From Runella defluvii (GTDB taxonomy: Bacteria; Bacteroidota; Bacteroidia; Cytophagales; Spirosomataceae), in assembly GCF_014195535.1 (NCBI RefSeq), contig NZ_JACIBY010000001.1, positions 372,001-436,000 of the forward strand: a stretch of DNA of 64,000 nt, in the 5' to 3' direction. Positions within the stretch are counted from its first letter, which is position 1. Each line of letters opens with the position of its first letter. The position numbers and the translations under genes are program-made. The notes under the pieces were generated by a model. The model had not been told where the DNA came from. It made no database searches and worked only from the letters and a program-made list of their open reading frames with translations. This document shows positions 41,570 through 50,023 of the stretch, piece after piece.

Positions 41570-43645
41570 ATGATGATACAAATGAAAAAAACACTTTTAC
41601 TTGGCTTATTGGTGGCGGGGCTAGGGGGCGCTCATGCCCAAACCACGACCGTGGCGTCGCCCGACAAAAACATTGTGCTCAAGACCCAACTTGCCGCCAA
41701 CGGCACGGTGTCGTACAGCGTTTCCTACAAAAAAAATACGTTTGTGGAGCCGTCCACGTTGGGGTTTTCGCTGAGTCGCCCCAAAACGATGCTGACGCAA
41801 TTTTCGCTGGTGAGCATAGACTCGTCCACCGTGGACGAAACGTGGAGGCCCGTTTGGGGGGAAGTGAATCAAATTCGGAACCACTACAAAGCCCTCACGC
41901 TGACGCTCAAAGACAAAGCGGGGATTGTAGTGAAAGTGGCCTTTCGGGTGTTCAACGAAGGAGTAGGGTTTCGGTACGAATTTCCAAAACAAGAACACCT
42001 CAATCACTTTGTAGTCGCCGACGAACTGACGCAAATCAACTTGGCGGGCGATTACAAAGCCTTCTGGATTCCAGGCGATTATGATACCAACGAGTATTTG
42101 TACAACACTACTCCGTTGAGCCAAGTGGACGCAGTGGCGGCGGCGGCTAAGGAAACCGACATCGCGCTCAAATCGGTCATTGGGCCAAACGTGATTCAAG
42201 TGCCGCTGATGCTAAAAAACCCAACGGGAATGTACGTCAACCTCCACGAGGCGGCGTTGGTCAATTACCCCGTGATGCACTTGGCTTTGGACAAAAAAAC
42301 GTTTACCCTGACCTCTCACCTTGTGCCCGATGCGGTGGGCAACAAAGCCTATTTGCAAACGCCATTTACAACCCCGTGGCGTACCATCAACGTAAGTGAT
42401 AAAGCGACGGATATTTTGGCGTCGAAAATGATATTGAACCTCAACGAACCTTCAAAAATTACGGACGTTTCGTGGATTAAGCCCCAAAAGTTTATCGGTA
42501 TGTGGTGGGAAATGCACGTGGGGAAAGCGACTTGGGAAAAAGCCTCTGGCAAGCACGGAGCCAATACGGCCAACGTAAAAACCTACATCGACTTTGCTGC
42601 TCAACACGGCTTTGATGGGGTGCTAGTAGAGGGCTGGAACGAGGGTTGGGAAGACTGGTTTGGCAATTGGAAAGAAAATGTGTTCGATTTTATCACCCCT
42701 TATCCTGACTACAACACCAAAGAACTGACCGACTATGCTCGTCAAAAAGGCGTTCGGATTATCATGCACCACGAAACGTCGGGGGCGGTGACCAACTATG
42801 AGCGTTGGATGGATAAAGCCTTTCGCTACATGCAAGATAATCAGATGAATACCGTCAAAACGGGCTACGTGGGGCGGATTATTCCGCGCGGTGAACACCA
42901 CGATGGGCAATGGATGGTGAATCATTATGAGCGCGTGGCCCAAAAAGCCGCCGAGTACAAAATCATGGTGGAAGCCCACGAGCCTGCGCACCCTACGGGC
43001 TTGCATCGGACGTATCCCAACTGGCTGGCCAACGAAGCCGCCCGTGGAAATGAGTTTAACAACGCCCCTAAACTAGGACTTGTGCCCGAGCACGAAACCA
43101 TCTTGCCGTTTACGCGCTTGATGGGTGGCCCAATGGACTATACGCCTGGCTTTTTCCATTTCCAACTCAACCAGTACGATGCTTCGCGCACGACGCGCGT
43201 TCGGACGACTTTGGCCAAACAACTGGCGTTGTACGTGACCATGTACAGTCCTTTGCAAATGGCGGGCGATTTTCCCGAAAACTTTAACAAACATTTGGAT
43301 GCGTTCCAGTTTATCAAGGACGTTCCCGTGGACTGGGACGATACCAAAGTATTGGCGGCTGAGCCAGGCGATTTTATTACCATTGCCCGCAAAGCAAAAG
43401 GAAAACCAAACTGGTTTTTGGGGGCTATTTCGGACGAAAACGCGCGGACTTCGGTGTTAAACTTTGATTTTTTGGAGGAAGGAGCCACGTACCAAGCCAC
43501 CATTTACCGCGACGGGGAGGGGGCTGATTGGAAAACAAATCCCGAGGCGTATGAAATCGAAAAAATGACCGTTACTAACAAAACCACCCTGAGCATTCGA
43601 CTTGCCAAAGGCGGAGGGTGTGCCATTAGCATCATTAAACAGTAA
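41570..43645 (+). CDS. Glycoside hydrolase family 97 enzyme (alpha-glucosidase-like)
   Basis: The 691-aa protein (687 if the ATG at 41582 is used, which begins MKKTLLLGLLVAGLGGAHAQ) has a signal peptide, an N-terminal beta-sandwich (about 25-290), a TIM barrel (about 300-560) and a C-terminal beta domain, the order of GH97. Segments GVLVEGWNEGWEDWF, IIMHHETSGAVTNYERW and VEAHEPAHPTGLHRTYPNW match the family; the His-Glu in AHEP resembles the inverting SusB-like alpha-glucosidases rather than the retaining alpha-galactosidases. It would act in the periplasm on alpha-linked oligosaccharides. It is not next to a SusC/D pair. Confidence 0.95.
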   Translation: MMIQMKKTLLLGLLVAGLGGAHAQTTTVASPDKNIVLKTQLAANGTVSYSVSYKKNTFVEPSTLGFSLSRPKTMLTQFSLVSIDSSTVDETWRPVWGEVNQIRNHYKALTLTLKDKAGIVVKVAFRVFNEGVGFRYEFPKQEHLNHFVVADELTQINLAGDYKAFWIPGDYDTNEYLYNTTPLSQVDAVAAAAKETDIALKSVIGPNVIQVPLMLKNPTGMYVNLHEAALVNYPVMHLALDKKTFTLTSHLVPDAVGNKAYLQTPFTTPWRTINVSDKATDILASKMILNLNEPSKITDVSWIKPQKFIGMWWEMHVGKATWEKASGKHGANTANVKTYIDFAAQHGFDGVLVEGWNEGWEDWFGNWKENVFDFITPYPDYNTKELTDYARQKGVRIIMHHETSGAVTNYERWMDKAFRYMQDNQMNTVKTGYVGRIIPRGEHHDGQWMVNHYERVAQKAAEYKIMVEAHEPAHPTGLHRTYPNWLANEAARGNEFNNAPKLGLVPEHETILPFTRLMGGPMDYTPGFFHFQLNQYDASRTTRVRTTLAKQLALYVTMYSPLQMAGDFPENFNKHLDAFQFIKDVPVDWDDTKVLAAEPGDFITIARKAKGKPNWFLGAISDENARTSVLNFDFLEEGATYQATIYRDGEGADWKTNPEAYEIEKMTVTNKTTLSIRLAKGGGCAISIIKQ

Positions 43646-43666
43646 TTTATATTCATCAAAAACAAA

Positions 43667-44665
43667 ATGAAACCCTCAACATTAGCCATTTTAAGTGCTA
43701 AAGCACAAGTTAATCGTTATTTGTTAACAGTTATCCATTCAAAGCCAACGGATTATACTAAGACAAATGCCCTGAAATTTTTACCCATCTATTTAGTAGG
43801 TACTTTTTTTCTTTTCTGGGGCTCAGCTTGGAGTCAAACCAACGAGCTTCGGCAGCGTTTACAACGCGTTGCTGCTACTACCCAAGGAATGTTGGGTGTC
43901 GGTATAGTTGACTTGAGTAACGGCGATACAGTGAGTGTCAATGGGCAGGGGCGTTTTGCAATGCAGAGCGTGTATAAATTCCACTTGGCCTTGGCGGTAT
44001 TGAGTGAAGTCGATAAGGGAAAATGGGCGTTGGAACAAAAAATAAAAGTGACTAAAAAAGACTTGTTGCCTAATACGTGGAGTCCTTTGCGGGAAAAATA
44101 CCCCAACGGTGAGGTCGAACTTCCGCTGCGCGAAATCCTTGAATACACCGTGGCGCAAAGCGATAATAACGGCTGTGATATTTTGTTTCGTTTGGTGGGT
44201 GGGACCAAAGTGGTGGATAAATACATCAAAAGCATTGGTATCAATGAGGTAAATATCGTAGGTACCGAAGAAGAAATGCACGCCGATGACCGCGTACAAT
44301 TTGACAACTGGAGCACGCCGCGTTCGGCCGCGAAGTTGCTGGCGGTGTTTCACCAAAAGAAGGTCCTCTCCAAAAACAGCTGGGATTTCTTGTGGAACAC
44401 CCTCGTTGGCACCACCACGGGGCCGCGTAAACTGAAAGGAGTATTGCCGCAAGGAACAATCGTAGCGCACAAAACGGGCTATTCGGGCGTAAACAAACAA
44501 GGAGTTATCACGGCTACCAACGATATTGGTATTGTACAGTTGCCCAACGGTAAGCGGTTTGCCATCGCAGTTTTCCTAAACAATACCACCCTCCCAGAAG
44601 CGGAGTGCGACCGAGCCATCGCAGAAGCCGCCAAAGTGGCGTGGGATTATTTTTTAGGGAAATAG
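43667..44665 (+). CDS. Class A beta-lactamase, subclass A2 type
   Basis: The 332-aa protein has all class A motifs: the nucleophile S101-V-Y-K104, S165-D-N, the acidic omega-loop segment EEEMHADDRVQFDNWSTP, and K269-T-G. The sequence H-A-D-D after the omega Glu and the long loop are typical of the Bacteroidota A2 group (PER/VEB/CepA-like). It should hydrolyse beta-lactams in the periplasm. A hydrophobic segment at about 36-55 ending AWSQ serves as signal; the ~35 residues before it are unusual and the real start may be later. It lies between GH97 and the ligase-like gene, with no mobile element nearby. Confidence 0.93.
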   Translation: MKPSTLAILSAKAQVNRYLLTVIHSKPTDYTKTNALKFLPIYLVGTFFLFWGSAWSQTNELRQRLQRVAATTQGMLGVGIVDLSNGDTVSVNGQGRFAMQSVYKFHLALAVLSEVDKGKWALEQKIKVTKKDLLPNTWSPLREKYPNGEVELPLREILEYTVAQSDNNGCDILFRLVGGTKVVDKYIKSIGINEVNIVGTEEEMHADDRVQFDNWSTPRSAAKLLAVFHQKKVLSKNSWDFLWNTLVGTTTGPRKLKGVLPQGTIVAHKTGYSGVNKQGVITATNDIGIVQLPNGKRFAIAVFLNNTTLPEAECDRAIAEAAKVAWDYFLGK

Positions 44666-44688
44666 CTTCCAAAACGTTGTTTAGACAG

Positions 44689-44696
44689 TAATTTTG
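44689..44696 (+). promoter_or_regulatory. -7 box upstream of the ligase-like gene
   Basis: TAATTTTG is an exact TAnnTTTG match 41 bases before the start codon. A -33 TTTG is not seen, so support is partial. Confidence 0.45.
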
Positions 44697-44737
44697 CCAG
44701 TATATCTTCTTGCCACATTTTCAAATTCTCAATTTAA

Positions 44738-46414
44738 ATGCGTATCGGAATCTTTTTTGGCGGCCCAGCGCGTGAGCGCGAAATCTCTTATGCGGGTGGT
44801 AAAACTGCCTACGAAAACATCGACAAAACGTTGTTCACCCCTGTATTGGTGTTTGTGGACAGCCTCGGTAATTTTATCCTGACCGACGAGGAAAAATTGT
44901 ATCATTCGGGGATTCGGGAATTTTATCCTGGGCCTGCGTTTCGCGACGGTGGGTTTGAAGTGTATATCGAGTCGTTGCAGCAGCAGTTGGCTCCGCAGGA
45001 AATTGAGGCATTGATGCACGCTATTGGAACGCCAATTCAGCCGAAAAACTTTAAAACGTATTTCGATTTTGCCTTTATCATCCTTCACGGTCCCGACTGC
45101 GAAGACGGTGCTATCCAAGGTTTGTTGGAGTGGCATAAAATCCCGTATATGGGGCCAGGCTTATTGGGGTCGGCAGTGAGTATTGATAAAATTTTGCAAA
45201 ATGAGCAAATCGCCCGCGCCAATGGCCAGCAGAAAAAAATGCAGGTGGTTCGCTGGGAACAATGGCGTGGAACGGAAGCCGCCGAGGTATTTGAAGCAGC
45301 CAAAGCAGAGTTGGGCTTGCCGATTGTGGTAAAAGCCCCTCACCAAGGCTCGTCGATTGGGGTGTCAATTGTTAAAGAAGATAGCCTCGAAGACTTTGTG
45401 AAAGCCATGAACCAGTGCTTTTTTGCTTTGGAAGTAACCACCGACGAATGGAAAGGCTATTCGAATGAGGAAAAACACGCATTTGCGCAGCGCATTGCCA
45501 ATCTCGACGAAAGCATCGGTTATCCAGTCGTGATAGAACAAACGGGCGAATTTATCTATCACCCCACCGAATTGATTGAGAAATTAAACAATTATTCCCC
45601 CATTGGGGGTAAGGGGGCTTTACTTTCCGCTAACGCCGAAGACCAAGTCTTGTTGGAGGAGTTTGTGAAAGGTCAAGAGTTTTCGTGCGGGGTGATTCAG
45701 GACAACGATGGTACGGTGATTGCGTTGCCGCCGACTGAGATTGCCAAACTCGAAGAAAATCAGACGTTTGATTTTAAAACAAAATATAAACTAAACGTTA
45801 CTCGGAAATTTATTCCCGTACGTACGTCGCTCGAAAACAACCAAAAGATTCAGTACAACATTGCGCTGGTATTTGAAAAAATGGGCATGAATTCGGTCGC
45901 ACGGATTGACGGATTTTTAACGCCCGACGGACGCGTATTGCTCCACGACCCCAACACCCTGCCTGGGATGTCGCCAACGTCGTTGATTTTTAAACAAATG
46001 GCGGAAATTGGTTTGGACGTTACGCACGCCATCACATACTTGATTCGTCAGTCGTTGCGCGAACGCATTCGTACTGGAAAAGACACGGTGCATTTGCGCC
46101 AATTATTGGCGGCATTGGACGAAAAAATTGCCGCTCAATTGGCCGAAATTACAACCGAAGAAGTGGTGTTTGAACCCACCCAAGAAGGCTATTTGGATGG
46201 CCGCCGTCGTTTTAGTCAATTGTCGGCTTCGGGCAAAGTAAAACCTATTGCCGTGTTGCAAACCAGCGAATCAGAAAAAGTTGTGATGCCAGTCAATCTC
46301 TTATTCAAAGATACCATCGACGACGTTTTAGAGGCGTTGGCGCAGCCCATTCATCCGCTGATTGAAGAAACCCGCGCCAAAGCCATCAACGTTACGAAGC
46401 GTTTTGTGGGTTGA
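44738..46414 (+). CDS. D-alanine--D-alanine ligase-like ATP-grasp protein, long form
   Basis: The 558-aa protein matches Ddl in its first ~430 residues: GIFFGGPAREREIS, LHGPDCEDGAIQGLLE, the ATP-grasp lysine region PIVVKAPHQGSSIGVS and the metal site DPNTLPGMSPTS. The metal site has D-P-N where typical ligases have E-x-N. It is about 200 residues longer than usual Ddl, with inserts in the ATP-grasp domain and a C-terminal extension of about 110 residues. One insert (LNNYSPIGGKGALLSA, about 285-300) is coded by a palindromic repeat. It may make D-Ala-D-Ala or a related dipeptide. The beta-lactamase gene lies upstream. Confidence 0.85.
   Translation: MRIGIFFGGPAREREISYAGGKTAYENIDKTLFTPVLVFVDSLGNFILTDEEKLYHSGIREFYPGPAFRDGGFEVYIESLQQQLAPQEIEALMHAIGTPIQPKNFKTYFDFAFIILHGPDCEDGAIQGLLEWHKIPYMGPGLLGSAVSIDKILQNEQIARANGQQKKMQVVRWEQWRGTEAAEVFEAAKAELGLPIVVKAPHQGSSIGVSIVKEDSLEDFVKAMNQCFFALEVTTDEWKGYSNEEKHAFAQRIANLDESIGYPVVIEQTGEFIYHPTELIEKLNNYSPIGGKGALLSANAEDQVLLEEFVKGQEFSCGVIQDNDGTVIALPPTEIAKLEENQTFDFKTKYKLNVTRKFIPVRTSLENNQKIQYNIALVFEKMGMNSVARIDGFLTPDGRVLLHDPNTLPGMSPTSLIFKQMAEIGLDVTHAITYLIRQSLRERIRTGKDTVHLRQLLAALDEKIAAQLAEITTEEVVFEPTQEGYLDGRRRFSQLSASGKVKPIAVLQTSESEKVVMPVNLLFKDTIDDVLEALAQPIHPLIEETRAKAINVTKRFVG
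45590..45630 (+). repeat. Palindromic repeat inserted in frame in the ligase-like gene
   Basis: CCCCC, ATT, GGGGG (45597-45609) is followed by TAA and GGGGGCTTTACTTT. The arrangement closely resembles the intergenic copy at 14545-14580 (minus strand). Here it is read through as N-Y-S-P-I-G-G-K-G-A-L-L without a stop in frame. Confidence 0.6.
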
Positions 46415-46460
46415 TTTGAATCCCAATGGATTCACCTCTAAAAAATGGCGTTGAATTCCT

Positions 46461-46520
46461 GAAAACGCTGGAGTAAAACAAGGTTCTTTTGAGAACAATT
46501 TGTTTACTCCAGCGTTTTTC
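46461..46520 (+). terminator. Rho-independent terminator
   Basis: A long hairpin with outer arms AACGCTGGAGTAAA and TTTACTCCAGCGTT and an inner GTTCT/AGAAC stem is followed by TTTTTCTTTTT. It ends the ligase-like transcription unit. Confidence 0.9.
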
Positions 46521-46604
46521 TTTTTGAAATACGGATGATGGGGGAGTAAATTTTCCCATTTTTCAGTATTTATAGCAAGAGACCTTTCCGATTACGTCAG
46601 TATC

Positions 46605-47690
46605 ATGTATAAAGTAGCTTTTCGACTATTCGTTGTTTTGTTCGCTTTCCGTTCGTGGGCGCAGTCCGACACCACCATTACGCTGCAAGCCATCACGGGA
46701 CTTCAATTTGATTTGGCGCGTTTTGCCGTCAAACCCAATCAAAAAGTTAAGATTTTGTTTAAAAACGAAGACGACATGGCGCACAATCTGGTGATTACTC
46801 AACCCGATAAACGCCTACTCGTGGTAGAAACCGTCATCAAAATGGGGGACAAAGCCCAAGCAGTCAATTACGTTCCGCCCATGCCCGAAGTACTCGTGGC
46901 GAGCAAAATCTTAGTGCCTAATACCACCGAAACCATCACGTTTACTGCACCTGCGACCGAAGGTGTGTACCCGTACGTGTGTACCTACCCAGGACACGGC
47001 TATGTGATGTACGGTGCGATGTACGTCACTACCAAGCCGTTGCCGTTGCTTGCAACCGACCCCAACATTCCACCTTCGCGCCAAACGTTGGAGCGCATCC
47101 CAAGTTCGCCGCACCCTTTTCCGTTAGAATATCCGTTGCTTTACCGTACGTTCATGCCCGACTGTAGCCCCGCGGCCATTGCCGTAGCGTTGTCGGCGTC
47201 TCATGCTTACTGTTTTGATGCGGGTAAGTGTTATTTGCGTTATGCGTGGCGAGGCGGATTTGTGGACAACACCGACCATTGGAAAGGCAACGGAAATGCG
47301 CTAGGCAAAATCCAAGGAACAATTTATTTTAAAGACAACGTCACCTACCCACTGCGCGTAGGGAAAGCTGATAAGTTACCCGAAGTTGATTTTAAAGGTT
47401 ATACCCTGACCAATCGCCTGCCGACGTTCCGATATGCTATTGATGGGGTAGAGGTTCGCGAAACGCTCAAGGCATTGCCCAACGACGAAGGAGTATCGCG
47501 GACGTTTGTTTTTAGTAAACCTACCACCCAAACCGTGTATTTGGTGACCCAGCCTACGGATGGTATTACCTACAAGTCGTCGGTGGGAAAGTGGCAAAAC
47601 GGTACGCTGACGCTGCCTAAAGGCACGACCAAATGCGTCGTGACGATGCAGGCTCCCCCCGTTGCTCACGGAGCGCATCACGGGCATTAA
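46605..47690 (+). CDS. Exported azurin/plastocyanin-like copper protein
   Basis: The 361-aa protein has a signal peptide (to about Ala19) and an N-terminal cupredoxin domain (about 22-145) with a complete type 1 copper site: His60 in DMAHNL, Cys126, His131 and Met135 in CTYPGHGYVM. The remaining 200 residues (two beta-rich segments including a WRGGFVDNTDHWKGNG motif) are not recognised, and the C-terminus is His-rich (HGAHHGH). It should carry electrons in the periplasm or at the surface. It is followed, after a repeat cluster, by the propeller dehydrogenase-like gene, a likely electron donor. Confidence 0.88.
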   Translation: MYKVAFRLFVVLFAFRSWAQSDTTITLQAITGLQFDLARFAVKPNQKVKILFKNEDDMAHNLVITQPDKRLLVVETVIKMGDKAQAVNYVPPMPEVLVASKILVPNTTETITFTAPATEGVYPYVCTYPGHGYVMYGAMYVTTKPLPLLATDPNIPPSRQTLERIPSSPHPFPLEYPLLYRTFMPDCSPAAIAVALSASHAYCFDAGKCYLRYAWRGGFVDNTDHWKGNGNALGKIQGTIYFKDNVTYPLRVGKADKLPEVDFKGYTLTNRLPTFRYAIDGVEVRETLKALPNDEGVSRTFVFSKPTTQTVYLVTQPTDGITYKSSVGKWQNGTLTLPKGTTKCVVTMQAPPVAHGAHHGH

Positions 47691-47699
47691 CAGCCGTGA

Positions 47700-47810
47700 T
47701 TTCGGTTGCTCACAACCGAAAATCTTGCGACGAAATTTAGTTCGCAGCGGGTCGCGGTTATGAGTAACCGCTTGCACGGATTGTGTTTTCGGTTGCTCAC
47801 AACCGAAAAC
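47700..47810. repeat. Cluster of three TGAG-loop hairpins
   Basis: Hairpins at 47700-47721 (stem TTTCGGTTG, loop CTCA), 47754-47771 (stem GCGGTTA, loop TGAG) and 47785-47810 (stem GTTTTCGGTTG, 11 bp perfect, loop CTCA) lie between the cupredoxin and propeller genes. CTCA is TGAG on the other strand. Confidence 0.9.
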
Positions 47811-47861
47811 TATCAAAAAAGAAATTACGTAAAACGAATACAATTAAGCATAGCATCAACA

Positions 47862-49361
47862 ATGAATTCACCCAAAAGTAGAGGACCACACAAACGCTTT
47901 TTGATTGTCTATTTTTTGGTTCAATTGATCATAAGTCCGTTGTTTGCGCAGCGCGACACGATTACCAATTATTACGAAACCGAGCAAATCAAACTGCCCA
48001 AAGGGCTACGGGCCGAGACGGGCGGGATGGATTTTATGCCCGACGGACGGTTGGTGGCGTGTTTTCACTTGGGGGAGGTGATGACGTACAACCCCAAAAC
48101 CAAAGTTTGGAAGAAATTTGCGGAAGGTTTGCACGATCCGTTGGGCGTAGCAGCCATCAGTAATACGGAGATTTTGGTGATGCAGCGCCCCGAATTGACG
48201 CGCATCAAAGACACCAACAACGACGGCGTGGCGGATGTTTATGAGACTGTCACTGACGATTTTGGGATGTCGGGCAATTACCATGAGTTTGCTTTTGGGC
48301 CGCTCAAAGACAAAGACGGTAACTATTTTATTGCCCTCAACGTCGCCTCCAACGGTGCGGGGATTCGTCCCGAAATTCGCGGTACGTACGACTCACTGAG
48401 CCGCGATGGGCGGATGTATTCGTGTGTGCCGTACCGTGGTTGGGTGATGAAATACAACGTAAAAACGCAAAAATTGGAGCCTTATGCCTCAGGTTTTCGT
48501 TCACCCAATGGGCTAGGATTTGATGCCAAAGGTCGTTTGTATGTGTCAGACAATCAGGGAGATTGGCGCGGTACAAGTCCGTTGTATCACGTTGAAAAAG
48601 ACAAGTTTTACGGACACGTGGCAAGCTTAATTTGGAAAAAAGACTTTCCTCGCGTTAAGCCCCTTTCGTTGCCCGTCGAACAGCTTGACAGTATGCGTAC
48701 CCGCGAAGCAATTGCGTTTCCACATACCGAAATCGCCCATTCGGTGACGCAGCCTTTGCTCGATAACACGGGTGGAAAATTTGGACCCTTTACGGGGCAA
48801 CTATTCATTGGAGAAATGGATTACCCGCGTTTGGTGCGTTTGTTGATGGAAGAAGTGGGTGGACAAATGCAGGGCGCTTGCGTGGCTTTTGGCGACGGAA
48901 CGGGGCTATTGAAGGGAAACAACCGCTTGGTATTTGATAAAAACGGCGATTTGTGGATTGGACACAACGACCACGGTTGGGTAGGCGACGAAGGACTTTC
49001 GCGTATTCATTGGAAGGGCAAAGTTCCGCTAGAAATCATGGCCATGAACCTCACCAAAGAAGGGTTTGAACTTACGTTTTCGCTGCCCGTAGATGCCAAG
49101 ATAGCGGCCAATCCGAGTTTGTATAAATTTCAGCGTTATTACTACAAATACCACCGCCCCTACGGCTCGCCCAAAACCGACGTGGCCGACGTCGCCGTGA
49201 GAGAAGTGACGGTATCGCCCGACGGAAAAAAAGTGTCCTTCAAATTGGCCGAATTGAAAGCGGGCTACGTTTATGACCTCAAAATGGGCGAACTAAAAAC
49301 TGCTGACGGAAAGCTGCTAATGAACCGCGCGATTTATTATACGTTGAATAAACTGAAGTAG
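47862..49361 (+). CDS. Sorbosone/glucose dehydrogenase-like beta-propeller protein
   Basis: ATG 47862 (499 aa) is used because the codons before it lie over the hairpin cluster; it gives a signal peptide ending SPLFAQ. The sequence is a six-bladed propeller of the membrane-bound dehydrogenase/PQQ-dependent sugar dehydrogenase kind (MDFMPDGRLVACFHLGEVMTYN, SGFRSPNGLGFDAKGRLYVSDNQGDW, LFIGEMDYPRLVRLL). It lacks a clear haem motif. These proteins oxidise sugars or alcohols in the periplasm in the characterised relatives. The gene follows the copper protein and the two probably work together. A hairpin (arms AAGTAGGAAG) overlaps its stop codon. Confidence 0.83.
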   Translation: MNSPKSRGPHKRFLIVYFLVQLIISPLFAQRDTITNYYETEQIKLPKGLRAETGGMDFMPDGRLVACFHLGEVMTYNPKTKVWKKFAEGLHDPLGVAAISNTEILVMQRPELTRIKDTNNDGVADVYETVTDDFGMSGNYHEFAFGPLKDKDGNYFIALNVASNGAGIRPEIRGTYDSLSRDGRMYSCVPYRGWVMKYNVKTQKLEPYASGFRSPNGLGFDAKGRLYVSDNQGDWRGTSPLYHVEKDKFYGHVASLIWKKDFPRVKPLSLPVEQLDSMRTREAIAFPHTEIAHSVTQPLLDNTGGKFGPFTGQLFIGEMDYPRLVRLLMEEVGGQMQGACVAFGDGTGLLKGNNRLVFDKNGDLWIGHNDHGWVGDEGLSRIHWKGKVPLEIMAMNLTKEGFELTFSLPVDAKIAANPSLYKFQRYYYKYHRPYGSPKTDVADVAVREVTVSPDGKKVSFKLAELKAGYVYDLKMGELKTADGKLLMNRAIYYTLNKLK

Positions 49362-49417
49362 GAAGTCAGCGGAGAAAAGCGTATTTTGCCTTCCTACTTA
49401 CTAAACTTGAGAGGCTC

Positions 49418-50017
49418 ATGAGTGCACAATTGGAGAAAAAACATTATACGCTAGAAGAATATTTTGAGCTCGATAACCAGAGTGAAGTTCGGTATGAATT
49501 TTATGAGGGTGAGGTATTTGCAATGGCAGGTACTTCCAAAAATCATAACATTATCACTGATAATATTCAGAGTGCTTTGAAGCGTGTTTTTCGCCCGAAA
49601 GGATGTGATGTATTCAGTGAAAGTGTAAAATTAGAGGCGATAAAAAATGCGTATTATCCGTATCCTGATGTGATGGTAAGCTGCGATGAACGGGATAAAG
49701 AAGATGAATATGTAGTAGCCTATCCTTCTGTGTTAGTAGAAGTTCTTTCAAAGAGTACAGCAGAATACGATAAAGACTTCAAACTCAAAAAGTACAAAAA
49801 AATCCCTTCGGTACAGTATTATCTCATTGTTTCTCAGTATGAATGCAGTGTTGAATTGTACAGCCGTACTGACAACCCTGAGTTGTGGTTGTATCAAACG
49901 TATGAGAAGCTAACCGATACAATTTCTTTTGATCGTTTGGGTTTTACATTAGCCGTTTCCACCATTTACGAGAGTGTTCGATTTTCGGCGATTGTCAGCC
50001 CGTTTCGAGTGGGGTAG
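49418..50017 (+). CDS. Uma2-family (PD-(D/E)XK-like) protein
   Basis: The 199-aa protein has the features of the Uma2/DUF820 family: an N-terminal YTLEEYFELDNQSEVRYEFYEG, then the putative nuclease core with PYPDVMVSCD, VLVEVLSKSTAEYDKDFKLKKYKKIPSVQYYLIV. The Asp, Glu and Lys residues match a PD-(D/E)XK nuclease site, but the family has no well-established function and is often present in many copies. It is convergent with the ECF sigma gene. Confidence 0.92.
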   Translation: MSAQLEKKHYTLEEYFELDNQSEVRYEFYEGEVFAMAGTSKNHNIITDNIQSALKRVFRPKGCDVFSESVKLEAIKNAYYPYPDVMVSCDERDKEDEYVVAYPSVLVEVLSKSTAEYDKDFKLKKYKKIPSVQYYLIVSQYECSVELYSRTDNPELWLYQTYEKLTDTISFDRLGFTLAVSTIYESVRFSAIVSPFRVG

Positions 50018-50023
50018 TGGGGG

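Noticed and set aside
41545-42199. Long overlapping ORFs on both strands over the start of the GH97 gene.
   Set aside because: GH97 homology and signal peptide are clear in the main frame; the others are low-complexity shadows of GC-rich codons.
49418-50017. Uma2 protein as part of a defence or restriction system.
   Set aside because: No methylase, transposase or toxin-antitoxin partner is adjacent, and this family is widespread as single genes.
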